From contig JABYQQ010000001.1 of assembly GCA_022605405.1 (NCBI GenBank), forward strand, positions 62,001 through 126,000: a DNA stretch of 64,000 bases. Direction: 5' to 3'. The notes below the pieces were generated by a model. The model was not told the origin of the DNA and did not search any database. It saw only the letters and a program-made list of their open reading frames with translations. Every line of letters starts with the position of its first letter. Position 1 is the stretch's first letter. This DNA comes from Earliella scabrosa. Lineage: Eukaryota; Basidiomycota; Agaricomycetes; Polyporales; Polyporaceae. Below are positions 45,077 to 55,321 of this stretch, one piece after another. The translations under genes were made by a program, and so were the position numbers.

Positions 45077-45873
45077 AAATCCTCCGTCTTCTCTGCCGCT
45101 TTCACAGAGGCCAGCTGTTCCTGCAGCTGCTTCATCTTGGCCTCCATCTGCTCAAACTGAGCGGCGGAGATTTTCTTGGCCTTGCAGTTGCGTGCAATGT
45201 GCCCCGGTTTCCCGCACTTGAAGCACGTGCGGGTCTCCGGTTGCTGGTCGGTGCTCGCACCAGCGACTTGTTCCTTGCCTTTCCCTTTGAAGGGACGGAA
45301 CTTGCTGGCCTCGATGGACGCGAGGCCTTGGCTGATCTCGAGGGCCTCCTTCTGCATCTTGGCAAAGGTCGAGACGTCACGCCCACTGGTGATGAGGGCG
45401 GTGCGCAACTGCTCGGGGAGACCATCTCGATAGCGCATGCGCTTGTCCTCCTCTCCAAGGCCCGTCCGGGCAGCGACTGCGGTGAACTTGGCCGTCCACT
45501 CCTTGACGGTGGCCATCTTGGGACGTTGGGCCCCTCGATTGAGCTGCCGGAGTTCTTCGTAGGCGGAGGCCTTGTCGTCGACTGCACAGAAGTGGGCTTT
45601 GAAGTCCGTTTCGAAAGCCGCGAAGTCAGCCCAGCAGGGTTGAGAGCCCCCCAGCCGCGCGTAGTAGGGCAGAGCCCAGACTGCCGCGTCGTCCTTGAGA
45701 AAACCGAGAATCATCTGGAATTTCAGGTCATTCGTGACCGCGGTGGGGAGGTTGTCGAAGAACGCCTTTGATCGCGAGAGGAAGGCGAGAGCGGCGATGG
45801 GGTCTTTGCCATGGTACGACTCCGGAGCGAGTAGCTTGACCAGGGAGTCAGGGATGGTGGTGGAGCCCGACAT
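45073..45873 (-). CDS. gag: Gypsy Gag protein
   Basis: From the first in-frame ATG (45873, context CCACCATGT) the product is 266 aa. It contains the capsid-like helical region (ESYHGKDPIAALAFLSRSKAF, DLKFQMILGFL, ELRQLNRG, WTAKFTAVAARTGLGEEDK) and a CCHC zinc knuckle (CFKCGKPGHIARNC) near the C-terminus for RNA binding. It ends with a TGA at 45075-45073. The frame stays open upstream to about 46,495 without any ATG, and that part has its own Cys/His-rich stretch (ACRGLLHAYH, CGNQPCPNRG, ERCTEH). The real N-terminus may therefore be longer through splicing or a non-AUG start. Confidence 0.9.
   Translation of the reverse strand: MSGSTTIPDSLVKLLAPESYHGKDPIAALAFLSRSKAFFDNLPTAVTNDLKFQMILGFLKDDAAVWALPYYARLGGSQPCWADFAAFETDFKAHFCAVDDKASAYEELRQLNRGAQRPKMATVKEWTAKFTAVAARTGLGEEDKRMRYRDGLPEQLRTALITSGRDVSTFAKMQKEALEISQGLASIEASKFRPFKGKGKEQVAGASTDQQPETRTCFKCGKPGHIARNCKAKKISAAQFEQMEAKMKQLQEQLASVKAAEKTEDF
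45076..45082 (-). promoter_or_regulatory. Candidate -1 ribosomal frameshift heptamer GGATTTT
   Basis: In the gag frame the end reads G GAT TTT TGA. The pol frame is -1 relative to gag and is open across this point. GGATTTT fits a known class of slippery heptamers (GGAUUUA and GGAUUUU are used by some retroviral pro-pol junctions). The stop codon immediately follows. Confidence 0.7.
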
Positions 45874-46736
45874 GGTGGAGGTTTGGACCGGTACGGCTAC
45901 TGGTGTGACGGTGGATACAGGTTGTGTGACCTGCGGCGTGGGTTGAGCAACCTGTGGCGGAGGCTGCGTTGTGGTGGGTGAGGGGGGACGTTCGGATCGA
46001 ACGGGTTTGGCAGGCGGGGAGTTAAGGATGACAGTGGTTGCGGGCTCTTCGGTGGTCCGACTTGGTCCTGCAACTGCTGTAGTCGGGCCCGGAGAGGATG
46101 CGCGCCGCTCTTGTAAGCGTTGGGCGACAAGCGCAACCCCAGGGAGGACAGTGGTAGGGGTAGGAGGAGTGTTGGCGCGACTAGGAACGCGACTGGGTGG
46201 ACGGGAGGTGGTACGGGTGATCGGCTGTGTTACCGGGAGGTCAAAGATTGCCCGGATAACGTTGGCGTTATGCTCGGTACACCTTTCGAGTCCGTGTTCT
46301 GTGAGGGTCTGTTGGGGTGCTGCCCTGCCGCGGTTCGGGCACGGCTGATTGCCACAGACCTTAAAGGTCTTTTCCGCGCTAGACCAATGAACGTCGCGCT
46401 GCTCCCCTGGGTGGTACGCGTGGAGGAGTCCCCGGCAAGCCACGATGAAGTGAGGAAGAGAGGTGTGCGCGCCCGAGTATCGTACGAGAAACTAGCAAAG
46501 TAAAAGAGGTAGGTAAGGAGGGTCCACACGGTTGTCCTCCGTTCCTAAGGTGTTAAGCACCCCGGATACAACAGCTGGCGGGCGCAAGTGCGTGGCCTGG
46601 CTGAGGGATACTTGAAAACCCAGATGCCTCTCGAGCACAAAAGGTTCACAATGCTAGTTACTAGAGACCGTGGTATGTATCGTAGGGCGCGCGTTACCTC
46701 AGAGGGAGTGTGAGTTACACGCCGGCGCTCGCAAGG

Positions 46737-46747
46737 AGTTTCGACCT
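46737..46747 (-). promoter_or_regulatory. Primer-binding site of self-priming type
   Basis: Two bases inside the 5' LTR end the minus strand reads AGGTCGAAACT. This is exactly complementary to AGTTTCGACCT at 46934-46924 in the LTR, 33 nt after the TATA box. There is no TGG that would suit a normal tRNA primer. Confidence 0.8.
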
Positions 46748-46749
46748 AA

Positions 46750-47197
46750 TGTCGCGACCTGGGGTCAAGCGAGACGAGGAGGGAACGACGAGGCGAGCGA
46801 GGGCGTCCGACGAGCGCTTGTGCAGCGAGAGTGGAGCAAGGCTCGACACGCAGGGCTGGAGACAAGTTGTATTGAGCGAAGTATCTACAAGTGAAATACA
46901 AGTGAGGCTTACCTGGAGACAAGAGGTCGAAACTGAGGTCTCCAGGTAGCGAGTGCTAGGGTTTATATCTACCGTTAGAACAATAGCGCTTGGAGAACAA
47001 TAGAACAATAGAGTGACGGAACAATGGAGGAGATACAATGGTATGACGACAATTGTGTCCGGAACAAAGGAAAAGAAACAAAAGGGGCTCTGGAATCTTG
47101 GAAGTACAATGGTGATAGCGAACAATGGAAACAGTGAACGGTCGTGAACAGTGGTTAGTTGGGCGCTTCCCTAGGCGCTGAGGGACCGTTCGTGACA
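46750..47197 (-). repeat. 5' LTR of the Gypsy element, with TATA box
   Basis: 448 bp, TG..CA ends. TATAAA on the minus strand is at 46967-46962. The expected transcript start is near 46934, where the self-priming complement begins. See the element entry. Confidence 0.95.
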
Positions 47198-47202
47198 TGA
47201 TG

Positions 47203-47771
47203 TCATCCTGGTGGTAACCCCACACTGGCAGGAACAGCGACGCCATTGTCATCGCCATAGCTGGTGCGACCGACTTGCGGGCAGCGGGACCTCTGGGGCT
47301 GGTTCTCCATCCCACTACTCAGTCCCCAGCTGATGCAGGCCGGATTTGCCTCTTCCATCAGCTGCTCGCTATGGGACGCCACCATCCACCGCAGAGGCAC
47401 GCGAACGCCGCCCGCAGATCGACTGCTGCGTGTTCTCTGATGCCCAAACCTCGAATGGCACAAATGACGAGGTCGCAAGACCCGGTATTTCCTGCCGAGT
47501 CTGCCGCTCACCTCCTGAAATGCCTCCCAACCGAACTGTGGACGGTACGTACCCTCACGCCTGACACCACACGCGCCAGCTGAGAATTGACATAGAGGAG
47601 CATAAAGATCCTTCGCAAGCTGACCCCGAGCCATGTGCGTATAATGCAGCTCCGAGGTGTGGCCACAGTGCTGAGCCATCTGCAGTGAGACGCTTTCAGA
47701 GCTTATCCTATCAGGGGGAGTCGGGTGCGTATTCTGCCGCCTCTCGCGTTGTCTCTCTGCGCCCTGATCAC
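47203..47771. other. Right flank of the Gypsy insertion, no firm gene
   Basis: About 570 bp. A minus-strand open frame (47,203-47,799) and several short plus frames overlap here, and none has a recognisable domain. It contains the promoter of the gene at 47772. Confidence 0.4.
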
Positions 47772-49193
47772 ATGGACACAGATGTTGAGATGGCGTCACT
47801 TAGTGATGGCAGGGACAGTGAGGCCGAGGATCTTCTCGGGCTCGCGGAGCACGGTCGTTCGTCATATCTTCTCTCTCTTCGTGTGTCAGCTCATGGGGTG
47901 ATATTTTATCCAGCTGGCCACGCGTTCTTCGGCGTCGTCGTCTCAACTCCGAAGTGGCTGCCAGAACGACGTGCCGCCCTGGATGCCGCCAAGGCGCGCC
48001 GCCCCATCGTGCTGGGTGGTCGTCGGCCTGTCCCCGCGATTATACCCCTCATGTGTGCGTGCTCACCGCGTTTGACGTGTCTCTCTGACCTCATCATACT
48101 ACGTGTATAGCCAGCCAACCCGCGCCTCTTTCGTCGCCCTCTAACAAACTCGCAAACCCCAGTGTAGGAGGTAAGAACGTCATGCGAACACTATCAGATC
48201 GCTATCTGATGCGCGCTTGCAGGAACCGGTGCGCAGGCGGTGCCGCTGCCTGGGTTCTCGATTGATGAGGACGGCGCGTGCGCTCGATTGTTTCCCCGAG
48301 ATGACGACTAATATTCCCGTGTAGATAAGCAAGGCTTGGCACATGTGGAAGAGACCAGCGCGCCACGAAGGCACACCTCCTTGCCACCCAAGCGCGACCC
48401 GTCCTCTCAGCCATCTGCCAAGGCCGAACCACACTCACCCTCGCTCAACCGCGAGAGTGCGCGAGCCTGCTCGCCTGTCAGCCCCAAGGAAGAGCCTCAT
48501 TCTCCCGTGCCCAAGTCTGAGCCTGACGACACCGCTCTTGTTGATCAAGTGTCCGGGTCCGCTGATCAACCCGCCGCTGGGTTGTTGGCCAAGGCGGGCA
48601 CTCCGGCCCTTGCCTCTGATAACGCGCGGGCTTCCCCTGCCCGTTCTGATCGGAGATCGCCGGGCCCAGGCCTGCCTCCGGATTTTACAGGCCGACATAC
48701 CAGCGCACCGCAAGGTCAGGCTGCGGGGACCGAGGAAAGATCCTGGGACAACTTCTACACCCCTGAGGAACGCCGTCGCGTTGAGGTGATCATGATTCTC
48801 TCTCGCCTGACTTGCCCGCTCAGACGATGCGTATAGGCTCTCATCAAGGCAGCGGGAGCCCGAGAGGCATGTTCGCGCGTGAAGCGGACTATCAGGGATG
48901 GGCACGGGGTTGGAAGAGTGATGGTAGAGATGTGCGGCCTAGGATCGGCCGGCGGAGCCACGCGCGCCGACGGCCATCCTGGTCGGGGGCCGTGCATCTC
49001 ACCGTGGAACGCCGACAAGGTCTGGCTCGCTTTCCTCGATGGCTATCCCATGCTGCTCATGGGTCAGGTTGCCCGCTGGTCAGCACGCGCACGTCGTGTG
49101 GAGCTCTGGGTACCATGCGAGGGGCAACATTGTGAGTGGAAGGACCATCCCCGTCATCGTAACCACGGATGTTGGGTAGCATTCGATGCGTAG
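47772..49193 (+). CDS. Unrecognised 4-exon protein of the accessory block
   Basis: Exons are 47772-48054, 48111-48170, 48325-48785 and 48837-49193, with every phase joined and 386 aa. Residues 1-115 form an N-terminal region with YLLSLRVSAHGVIFYPAG. Residues about 115-240 are Ser/Pro/Glu-rich and low-complexity with repeated EPHSP words. The C-terminal 130 residues are ordered and contain ALIKAAGAREACSRV, CGLGSAGG, WNADKVWLAFLDGYP, ELWVPCEGQHCEWKDH and a final GCWVAFDA. The last cysteines and histidines could bind zinc. I do not recognise the family. It lies between the Gypsy element and the large minus-strand gene, inside the block that carries the KDZ and TET/JBP genes. Intron 2 is longer (154 bp) than usual here and may hide a small exon. 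Confidence 0.65.
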
Positions 49194-49512
49194 AGTACAG
49201 AGCCCCCGAGCAGAGCGTTCTAGATCCCGCGTACGCTGTAATCTTGCCAGAACAATATACGCAGCATGCGTCTTCATGACGGAAGTTGACGCTCACGTAT
49301 AGACACACACAGCGCGGCAACGGTAACAGACTACAGAGCCTCATGCGGGTATACCATAACTGAGAATACATCGTCATACGAGCGAGAACACGTTGGAGAA
49401 AGGGAACGCGAGGGGATGGCTGAACCCTTTGGACACAGAGAAGCTTGCATGAGGACGCGCGGAAGGAGGGAGGAAGAGGGCGAGGAAGAGCGACACGAAT
49501 GACTCGAGACCA
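49194..49512. other. Convergent intergenic region
   Basis: Separates the stop codons of the gene ending at 49193 (plus) and the gene ending at 49513 (minus). No gene seen. It probably holds both terminators. Confidence 0.5.
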
Positions 49513-52500
49513 TCACTCACTAGTTATCCCCTCCCACTCCTCTGCATCCCCCGCCCATTCCTCCTCCTCGTCGGCGTCGTAGTCATACGCCGGATCGAAG
49601 ATGTCGATTGGCTCGCCGTCCCGTTCCCCGGTGTCGCCGTAGTCCTGATACCCAAACGGCTCCTCCTCGTCCAGGGTCCCCTCTTCCTCTTCTTCTTCAT
49701 CGTCTTCCTCGTCCACGGCATCATCCTGATCATCTGCCGAGGAGTCGAGGGTCCCTGCGATGACCTCCCAGGGATACTGGGCCACGTCGTCGTCGGAGCT
49801 ATCGAGGTCGTCCATAGTATACTTGCGATGAATGCCGAGGATGATCTCCATCGTCGTCTGCAGCCGCAACATGCCCATGCGGCGATGAAGGCGGTAGTAC
49901 TTAGCGATGCGACGGTTCAGCGCCTCGTGATCACGGTAGCGGACGATGTACTTCCGGACCTTGCACGCCTGTCGAATCCAGTCCGCCGCGCGACCACACA
50001 GCTGGTGGATGTGCTCGAGCGTGATGTGGCAGTGTGCGCCCGCTGGGTCTGCGTTCTCGTTGGTCTGCTGCAAGCTGACGACGGCGTAGATCACCTTTGC
50101 CCAACGGACGAGGACCTTGACGCGGCGCGGCTTTTTGCCGTTCCAGGCCCTGATCTTGTCGAGGATGCCACCCTCGGCGAAGATCCCTCCCCCTTGCTGT
50201 CGAATCCATGCAAGAATGGCTCTGTCGCGTTCGTCTTGGGTGTATTTGCGGCCCGCTGCGCCTCCACCGACGCTGTGAGTCGGCGCGGCGATGACGTTGG
50301 GAACAGAGCCGTGTTGCACCTCCTCGTCCCGCGGCCGCCTGAGCGGTGGCTGATTGGGGTTCTAGAAGAGATGAAATGGCGCTGCATGAACAAGGGATCT
50401 CACGGTGCATGAGCCTGTCGACGTAGACATACCGGATTCACCCTGAAGTCCCAAGAGAAGTACGCATCCCTGACACCCAGAGGCAACTCGTTTTCGTCGA
50501 GTGGCTCGAGCTCAAGATCGTCATCAGGACGGAGGACATTGAGTGTACCGTCAATGTCGACAAACACGACGCTCCGATAGAACGACTGGCCCTTCATGGC
50601 GTTCCCGACCGACACGCGAATGTTGACTGGGGGACAATTGCGTTGTGAGCGGCATAGCACCAGGCGAACTGAGACCAGATGCACGAACCTGCATCACGTA
50701 GCTCATCACCGCTCAAGAGAGCTTCGACGAGGTTACCCGCTTTGACGGTCATCCGAGCCTCGTCAAAGTGATAGCATGCCTTCATGTCGTCTAAGATGTC
50801 CCAAAGCCTGTCATCCGCCGCAGACACCCTGCCCTCGCGAGGACGCCGGTCAGTCCCCAAGGCGACAACCCTGATCCACCCCTCGTTGAGGTTCTTTGGG
50901 AGATCCACACAACTCAGTTTCGTGGGCGGCACCGATGGCACCATATGACTCACCGTGCGTCGTTCGTCGTCTGAGTCCAAGTATGCGTGCTGACCCTGTG
51001 GAGACCAGACAACGCATTAGCAAATATACCGTCGTGATTGTCAAGACACGCACAAAGTCCACAAGGTCCATCGCGCGCCTGAGACGCTCGAAGTGCTCAT
51101 CCTTGAAGTGCGCATCCGACATCTCATTGACGGCCGTGTTGTTCGCCAACCCGTCCCCTGCATCCTCCCCTGGCGGCGTCCAGCCGGGCGAGACAGGGTT
51201 CTGGGACGTTCTGACCCCGACCGCAATGTCCTCACTGTTGCGCGCGTCCTCCTCCGAAGAGCTGAGCACCGCACGCCGGGCACGGGCTCGGGCGTTACGC
51301 GGGCGTCGCACAGGTGGCGACTCTTCGTTGTCATCAGCAGGATGGTGGGGAGAACGAGGACTGATGTGTTCTGAAACCGGGCAATGGTGTTCACCAGCTG
51401 ACTTGGACGTGGCGCCCCCCGGCGAAGCAGACTCGACCGCTGGAGGCGACCCGTGCTCGGTTAACGCAGGCGGCCCCGGCTCACGGGACGGCATGCCGAC
51501 CTAACAAGACGCCGGACGAAGTGAGCCTCTCTCCATCCCAAGATCTCCAACGACAAATGCACTTGCCTGGGCGAAGTCATCACGCAAATCGACGTACTCG
51601 ATGTCCCCCACCTCTTTGAACGTGGGCACTGCGAGCGCACAGGGGGTATACGGTACCATAGCCAGCCTCTCTGCTGCGTCACGTGGGGGAGAGGCACCGA
51701 TGCGGCGAGCCCTGAATGCTTGGAGGAAAGCGTCCGCACGGGTACGACGGTCGGTGGGAACGGCAGCCAACTTGGGCCGGACAACGAGCGCAGTAGATGT
51801 GCGATGTGATGAAGAGACCGTTCGGCTCAGGACAGCATGTCTGCGTTTGTCTCGGACGACCAGCGCTGACGACAGCATAGAGGCGTCGAGAGGAACCTAT
51901 ACCGGGCCGTGGTGAGATCGCACCTTGCAATGGAACCTGCCCGCTCAGAATGAGAGGACGAGCACTCAGACTTACCTCCAGCCTGCCCTGCCTGACCAGC
52001 ATGGCGAGGAAATGGTCCACACGGTGCTCACGATGGTTGAGGGTTCCGTAGGCCGGACAATGCGCGGGGTTGCTCCAATGGCTCACGCGACTCCAGCAGG
52101 CGGTAATGTGCTTTCGGGCGACCAACAGCACGTACTTCGTCGTGTCCTTACCGACCCACAGATTGAGCTCTGGCAACTTCCGAGGATGTACCCACACTCT
52201 TAGGAGGTCCTGCCATTATGATCATGGGGAATGTCGGTTAGTTCGATGCAACAGTCCGGCATTGAGAAACATCAGGGGAGACTTACGCGCAGGTCGTCCA
52301 GCGACAACTTCGAGCTGAAAATATCGACAAAAGCACGTCGATCAGAGGAGTCAGTCGAACGTCCGAGTCGATCGTCTGCCCCGGGGAGCCTGCGGCAGTG
52401 AGAGGGATGCAGAGAAATTAGGAAAACTCACAGCCATGTTGTAGTCAACACGGAACGCGTAGGAGCGGGGGAAGACATTGTGGAGGAGCAATGGCAATTG

Positions 52501-54586
52501 GCCGACAGCAGGTGTGGACGCGTAGGAAGGGAACAGGTCGTACGAGAGATGTGGGTTGAGTCGACGTGAAGGTCTAAGGACGCGGCACATATTCCTCGCG
52601 CTGAGCGACCAGCCATGCGCGCAGCCCCGGGCACCCTGCTCTCCGGTAAGCCTTTGCCATACGCGGCGACCGTGACGCTCCGACCGATTGAATCAGAAAG
52701 GAATGTGATACTGATTAACCCCAGGGGCATTAGATCCGAGCCCTACTACAGGCGCGCTACGTGCGCTTCTTACGGTCCCTTCGCCATTGGCTCATGAACG
52801 CACTCCACTCTCCATGTTTGGTGCGACCGTACTGGATCCACCGCTCAGACTCTCCCTCCACCGCGCACGCGGCGTCCCATGCGCACGTATGATCGCTCCA
52901 GGTGGAGGAGCTGTACTTGTGTCCGAAGACTTGCTGGAAAGCCACAGCGCGTGCGACTCTGTTGCGGTCCTCGAGCTGGCAAACGAGATGGAAACCGATG
53001 GCCATGTCGACGACATAGCGTAAAGGGTATCCACCAGGCGCGCGAGGGACATTGACATCCAGAGCGGTGACGTTGAAGATGTCTTTCATATGAGCCTCGG
53101 AAGGCCCCGCGCCCAAACCGGGAAAGAGCGCGGGCAAAGGCGGTACTACCGTCTTTGGCAGGTCGCGCCAAGGGCCTGTCCTCGGGCTGGCCCCACCTGC
53201 GGAGCTGACGGAGACCGTTGATGGCGTCTGACTCATGGCCGGCGACGGCGCCTGAGAAGCGTGCAGGGAGGAGTGGCTGGACCTGGGAGTCAACAATCCA
53301 AGCCGGCCCACCTCCCGCTCAATGGACCTGTCGGACTCGTTTTCATGTGGACGTGGAGTCGTCAGCCAGTTAGAACTACTGCCCCAGGTCAGAAATGCGC
53401 GCGCAGGCACCTCAGCAGGACCACATTACCCACCTCGTTGCAGCCGCGGGTGTTCGTTCCGGAGACACCTCATCCAGAGCCTCCGCAGCTGTCCGCTTCG
53501 ACGCCTGCCCAGGCATCTCGGGAGCGCGTGTGACGCCGAGGGTGCGGAACGAGAGCTGGCCGGGCAAACGTAAGTCCCGAGGAGGTGAGTTCGCCGAGCA
53601 GAGCACCCAGTCGTAGCGGGGCCAGTCGAAGCACTCGAAACGTTTCACGTCGATATTGAACACCTCGACGAGATCGCGATATTTGGTAGGATAGAACCAG
53701 GGCCAATCCCCCTTCTCGACGGTCAGGGGAATTGTGGTGTGCTTCTCGTCATTCTAAAGCCGCGTGTTCAGGGGCTATCAACGCAGAACGGTCCCCAAAC
53801 CGACTCACCTGGCCATACCAATGTACCATGATGTCCCGCTTGCACTCCGCGGCGACCTCCTTGTTGCGAGCCTCATGCTCGACCCGCTCCCTGGCTTAGA
53901 CTCCGAGTCGGTCGAGATGATTCTGATAGTCGCTGTCGATAGAGAGAGCGTAGGGCTGTGTGTGATCCTCGTCCATTCCGAGGGCGGCCTCGACTTCATC
54001 GTCGCTCTGTCTTCGCGCGCGGACCGCCTCGCCTGGGCCGTGATGAATGCCGCACTCCTGACATGCGAACAAGGAACACACATACTCTTTTTCAGGCCCC
54101 GGCGGTGGTCGCTGGCGGTGCACGACCGGATGTCGGGAAACGACGTGTGCAAAGCCATGCAGCAGCTCTTACACATACCATAGAAGCAGAGGATGTTCAC
54201 CGACCCTGTGCCTCTCTTGGCCTGGCAGGGAACCACAGGACAACGTTGCAACTCCTCCTCGGTGACATCTCTGTGCCCTTCCGGACGTCGAGCCCGAAGG
54301 GAAGCGAGACGGCCATCGGTCCCCTTCGGGATGTCTGTGCGCCACTTATAATACTTGCAGGGTGCATCCGACGGACCGTCATTTGAAGAACACTAGTCTT
54401 GACATAAGAAGCGACATGCGGGCAGGAGAGCTCATGCACACGTACCACTTCGTACCAGAAGTCTTTGTTTTTCTTCTGGCCCTGTCCGGTGCAAAGCAAA
54501 GGCACAGAGATGCGACCGTCGTCACATTTGTCGCACTTGACGAGGTGAGAGAGGTAGCGTTCCACGGTGGCGGAGGGGACGGTCAT
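49513..54586 (-). pseudogene. Large multi-exon zinc-finger-like gene, 3' half open, 5' half broken
   Basis: The 3' half is a clean model: exons 52209-51976, 51896-51567, 51500-51054, 50995-50954, 50893-50689, 50626-50433 and 50361-49513 join in phase for 766 aa. The intron at 51566-51501 is GC-AG (CAG|GCAAGT). It ends in a very acidic tail with a run of Asp and Glu. The 5' half starts at 54586 (54586-54446, then from 54353) and has cysteine pairs spaced like zinc fingers: VKCDKCDDG, PLLCTG, CPVVPC, CKSCCM and ACQECGIHH. I see three breaks: a frame change at about 54,150, an in-frame TAA at 53896-53898 before ARERVEHEARNKE, and a frame change at about 52,580 between EEYVPRP and RLNPHLSYDLF. 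The family is unknown. The broken half could instead be a separate neighbouring gene with exons I have misread. Confidence 0.6.
51501..51566 (-). other. Second GC-AG intron
   Basis: The donor CAG|GCAAGT is the textbook GC-AG consensus and the acceptor is TTGTTAG|GTC. Phase 0 on both sides joins FAQ to VGMPSREPG. The alternative is that a separate gene starts at the ATG at 51494. Confidence 0.55.
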
Positions 54587-55321
54587 ACGGCTGGGGAAGA
54601 GAGATGAACTCAGACGCGGAGACAGATGGACGACGCAGATCAGGCCTGGTAAACCAAACAGATACAAGCAATATGAGCTTACACATGCCATCGCCCCGGC
54701 CAATGGGTGACGGTTCGGACTTGTCGAATACAGAACAGCCGTTGGGCGACCTACGAGGTGGCTGCTGAAGAGGCGACGAACGCCGAGATGACACCTGAGT
54801 TGATACTTAGCTAGGACGACGGTCGCAACGACCGTAGCCGCCACCACCTCAACCCTCGGTCCAAGGACCATTGTGCACGACAAGTAGAGCATTGAATGCA
54901 GAGCGGTGAAGGACATTTCGACACTCTGTCTAAACGCGGGAGCAGACGAATGGCAGTGTTACAAGATACGTCATCTTCGGTCAGAGCCGTAACCCCGTTA
55001 CGGGCGTCATGGCGGTCGGAGCGCCGAACACAGCTGCGAGCGCTCCGACGCGCCCTGGACATCATTTTTCGAGACGTCACGATGGCCCGGGGAAGCCGCT
55101 CGCAGAAATCCAAACAGAATACATTGCATAGTCTCTGCGTCTACGAACGACAATCAGGGGATGACAACCTCGTGCACCCATGCGCCCTCCGCTGATTGGC
55201 CCCAGCCCGGTGGGGTCCCCGGGACCCACGCCTGCGGCGGCCCGGCTTCGTGAATTTCGCGGCAAGCGGGACACTCACGCCGGGCGTTGGGAAAGGTGCG
55301 CTGGGACGAGCAAGGCGAACG
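54587..55321. other. Upstream region of the large gene, no gene seen
   Basis: 735 bp between two tandem minus-strand genes. Short open frames only, with no domain. Confidence 0.45.

Larger units (their letters stand above)
40814..47197 (-). mobile_element. Complete Ty3/Gypsy chromovirus (LTR retrotransposon)
   Basis: The element is 6,384 bp and reads right to left. Both LTRs are 448 bp (40814-41261 and 46750-47197), begin TGTC and end GACA, and appear identical by eye. The target duplication TGATG is present at 40809-40813 and 47198-47202. Inside are a polypurine tract beside the 3' LTR, a self-priming type primer site beside the 5' LTR, gag with a CCHC knuckle, and a 1262-codon pol with protease, RT, RNase H, integrase and chromodomain. 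Identical LTRs and open frames mean a very recent insertion. Confidence 0.97.

Noticed and set aside
47203..47799. 198-codon minus-strand open frame beside the LTR
   Set aside because: It overlaps the start of the better supported plus-strand gene and has no domain.
50400..50684. Possible HAD-type phosphatase from VVFVDIDGTLNVLRPDDD
   Set aside because: The DxDGT motif is suggestive, but the remaining HAD motifs are absent and the exon is part of the larger 49.5-54.6 kb gene.
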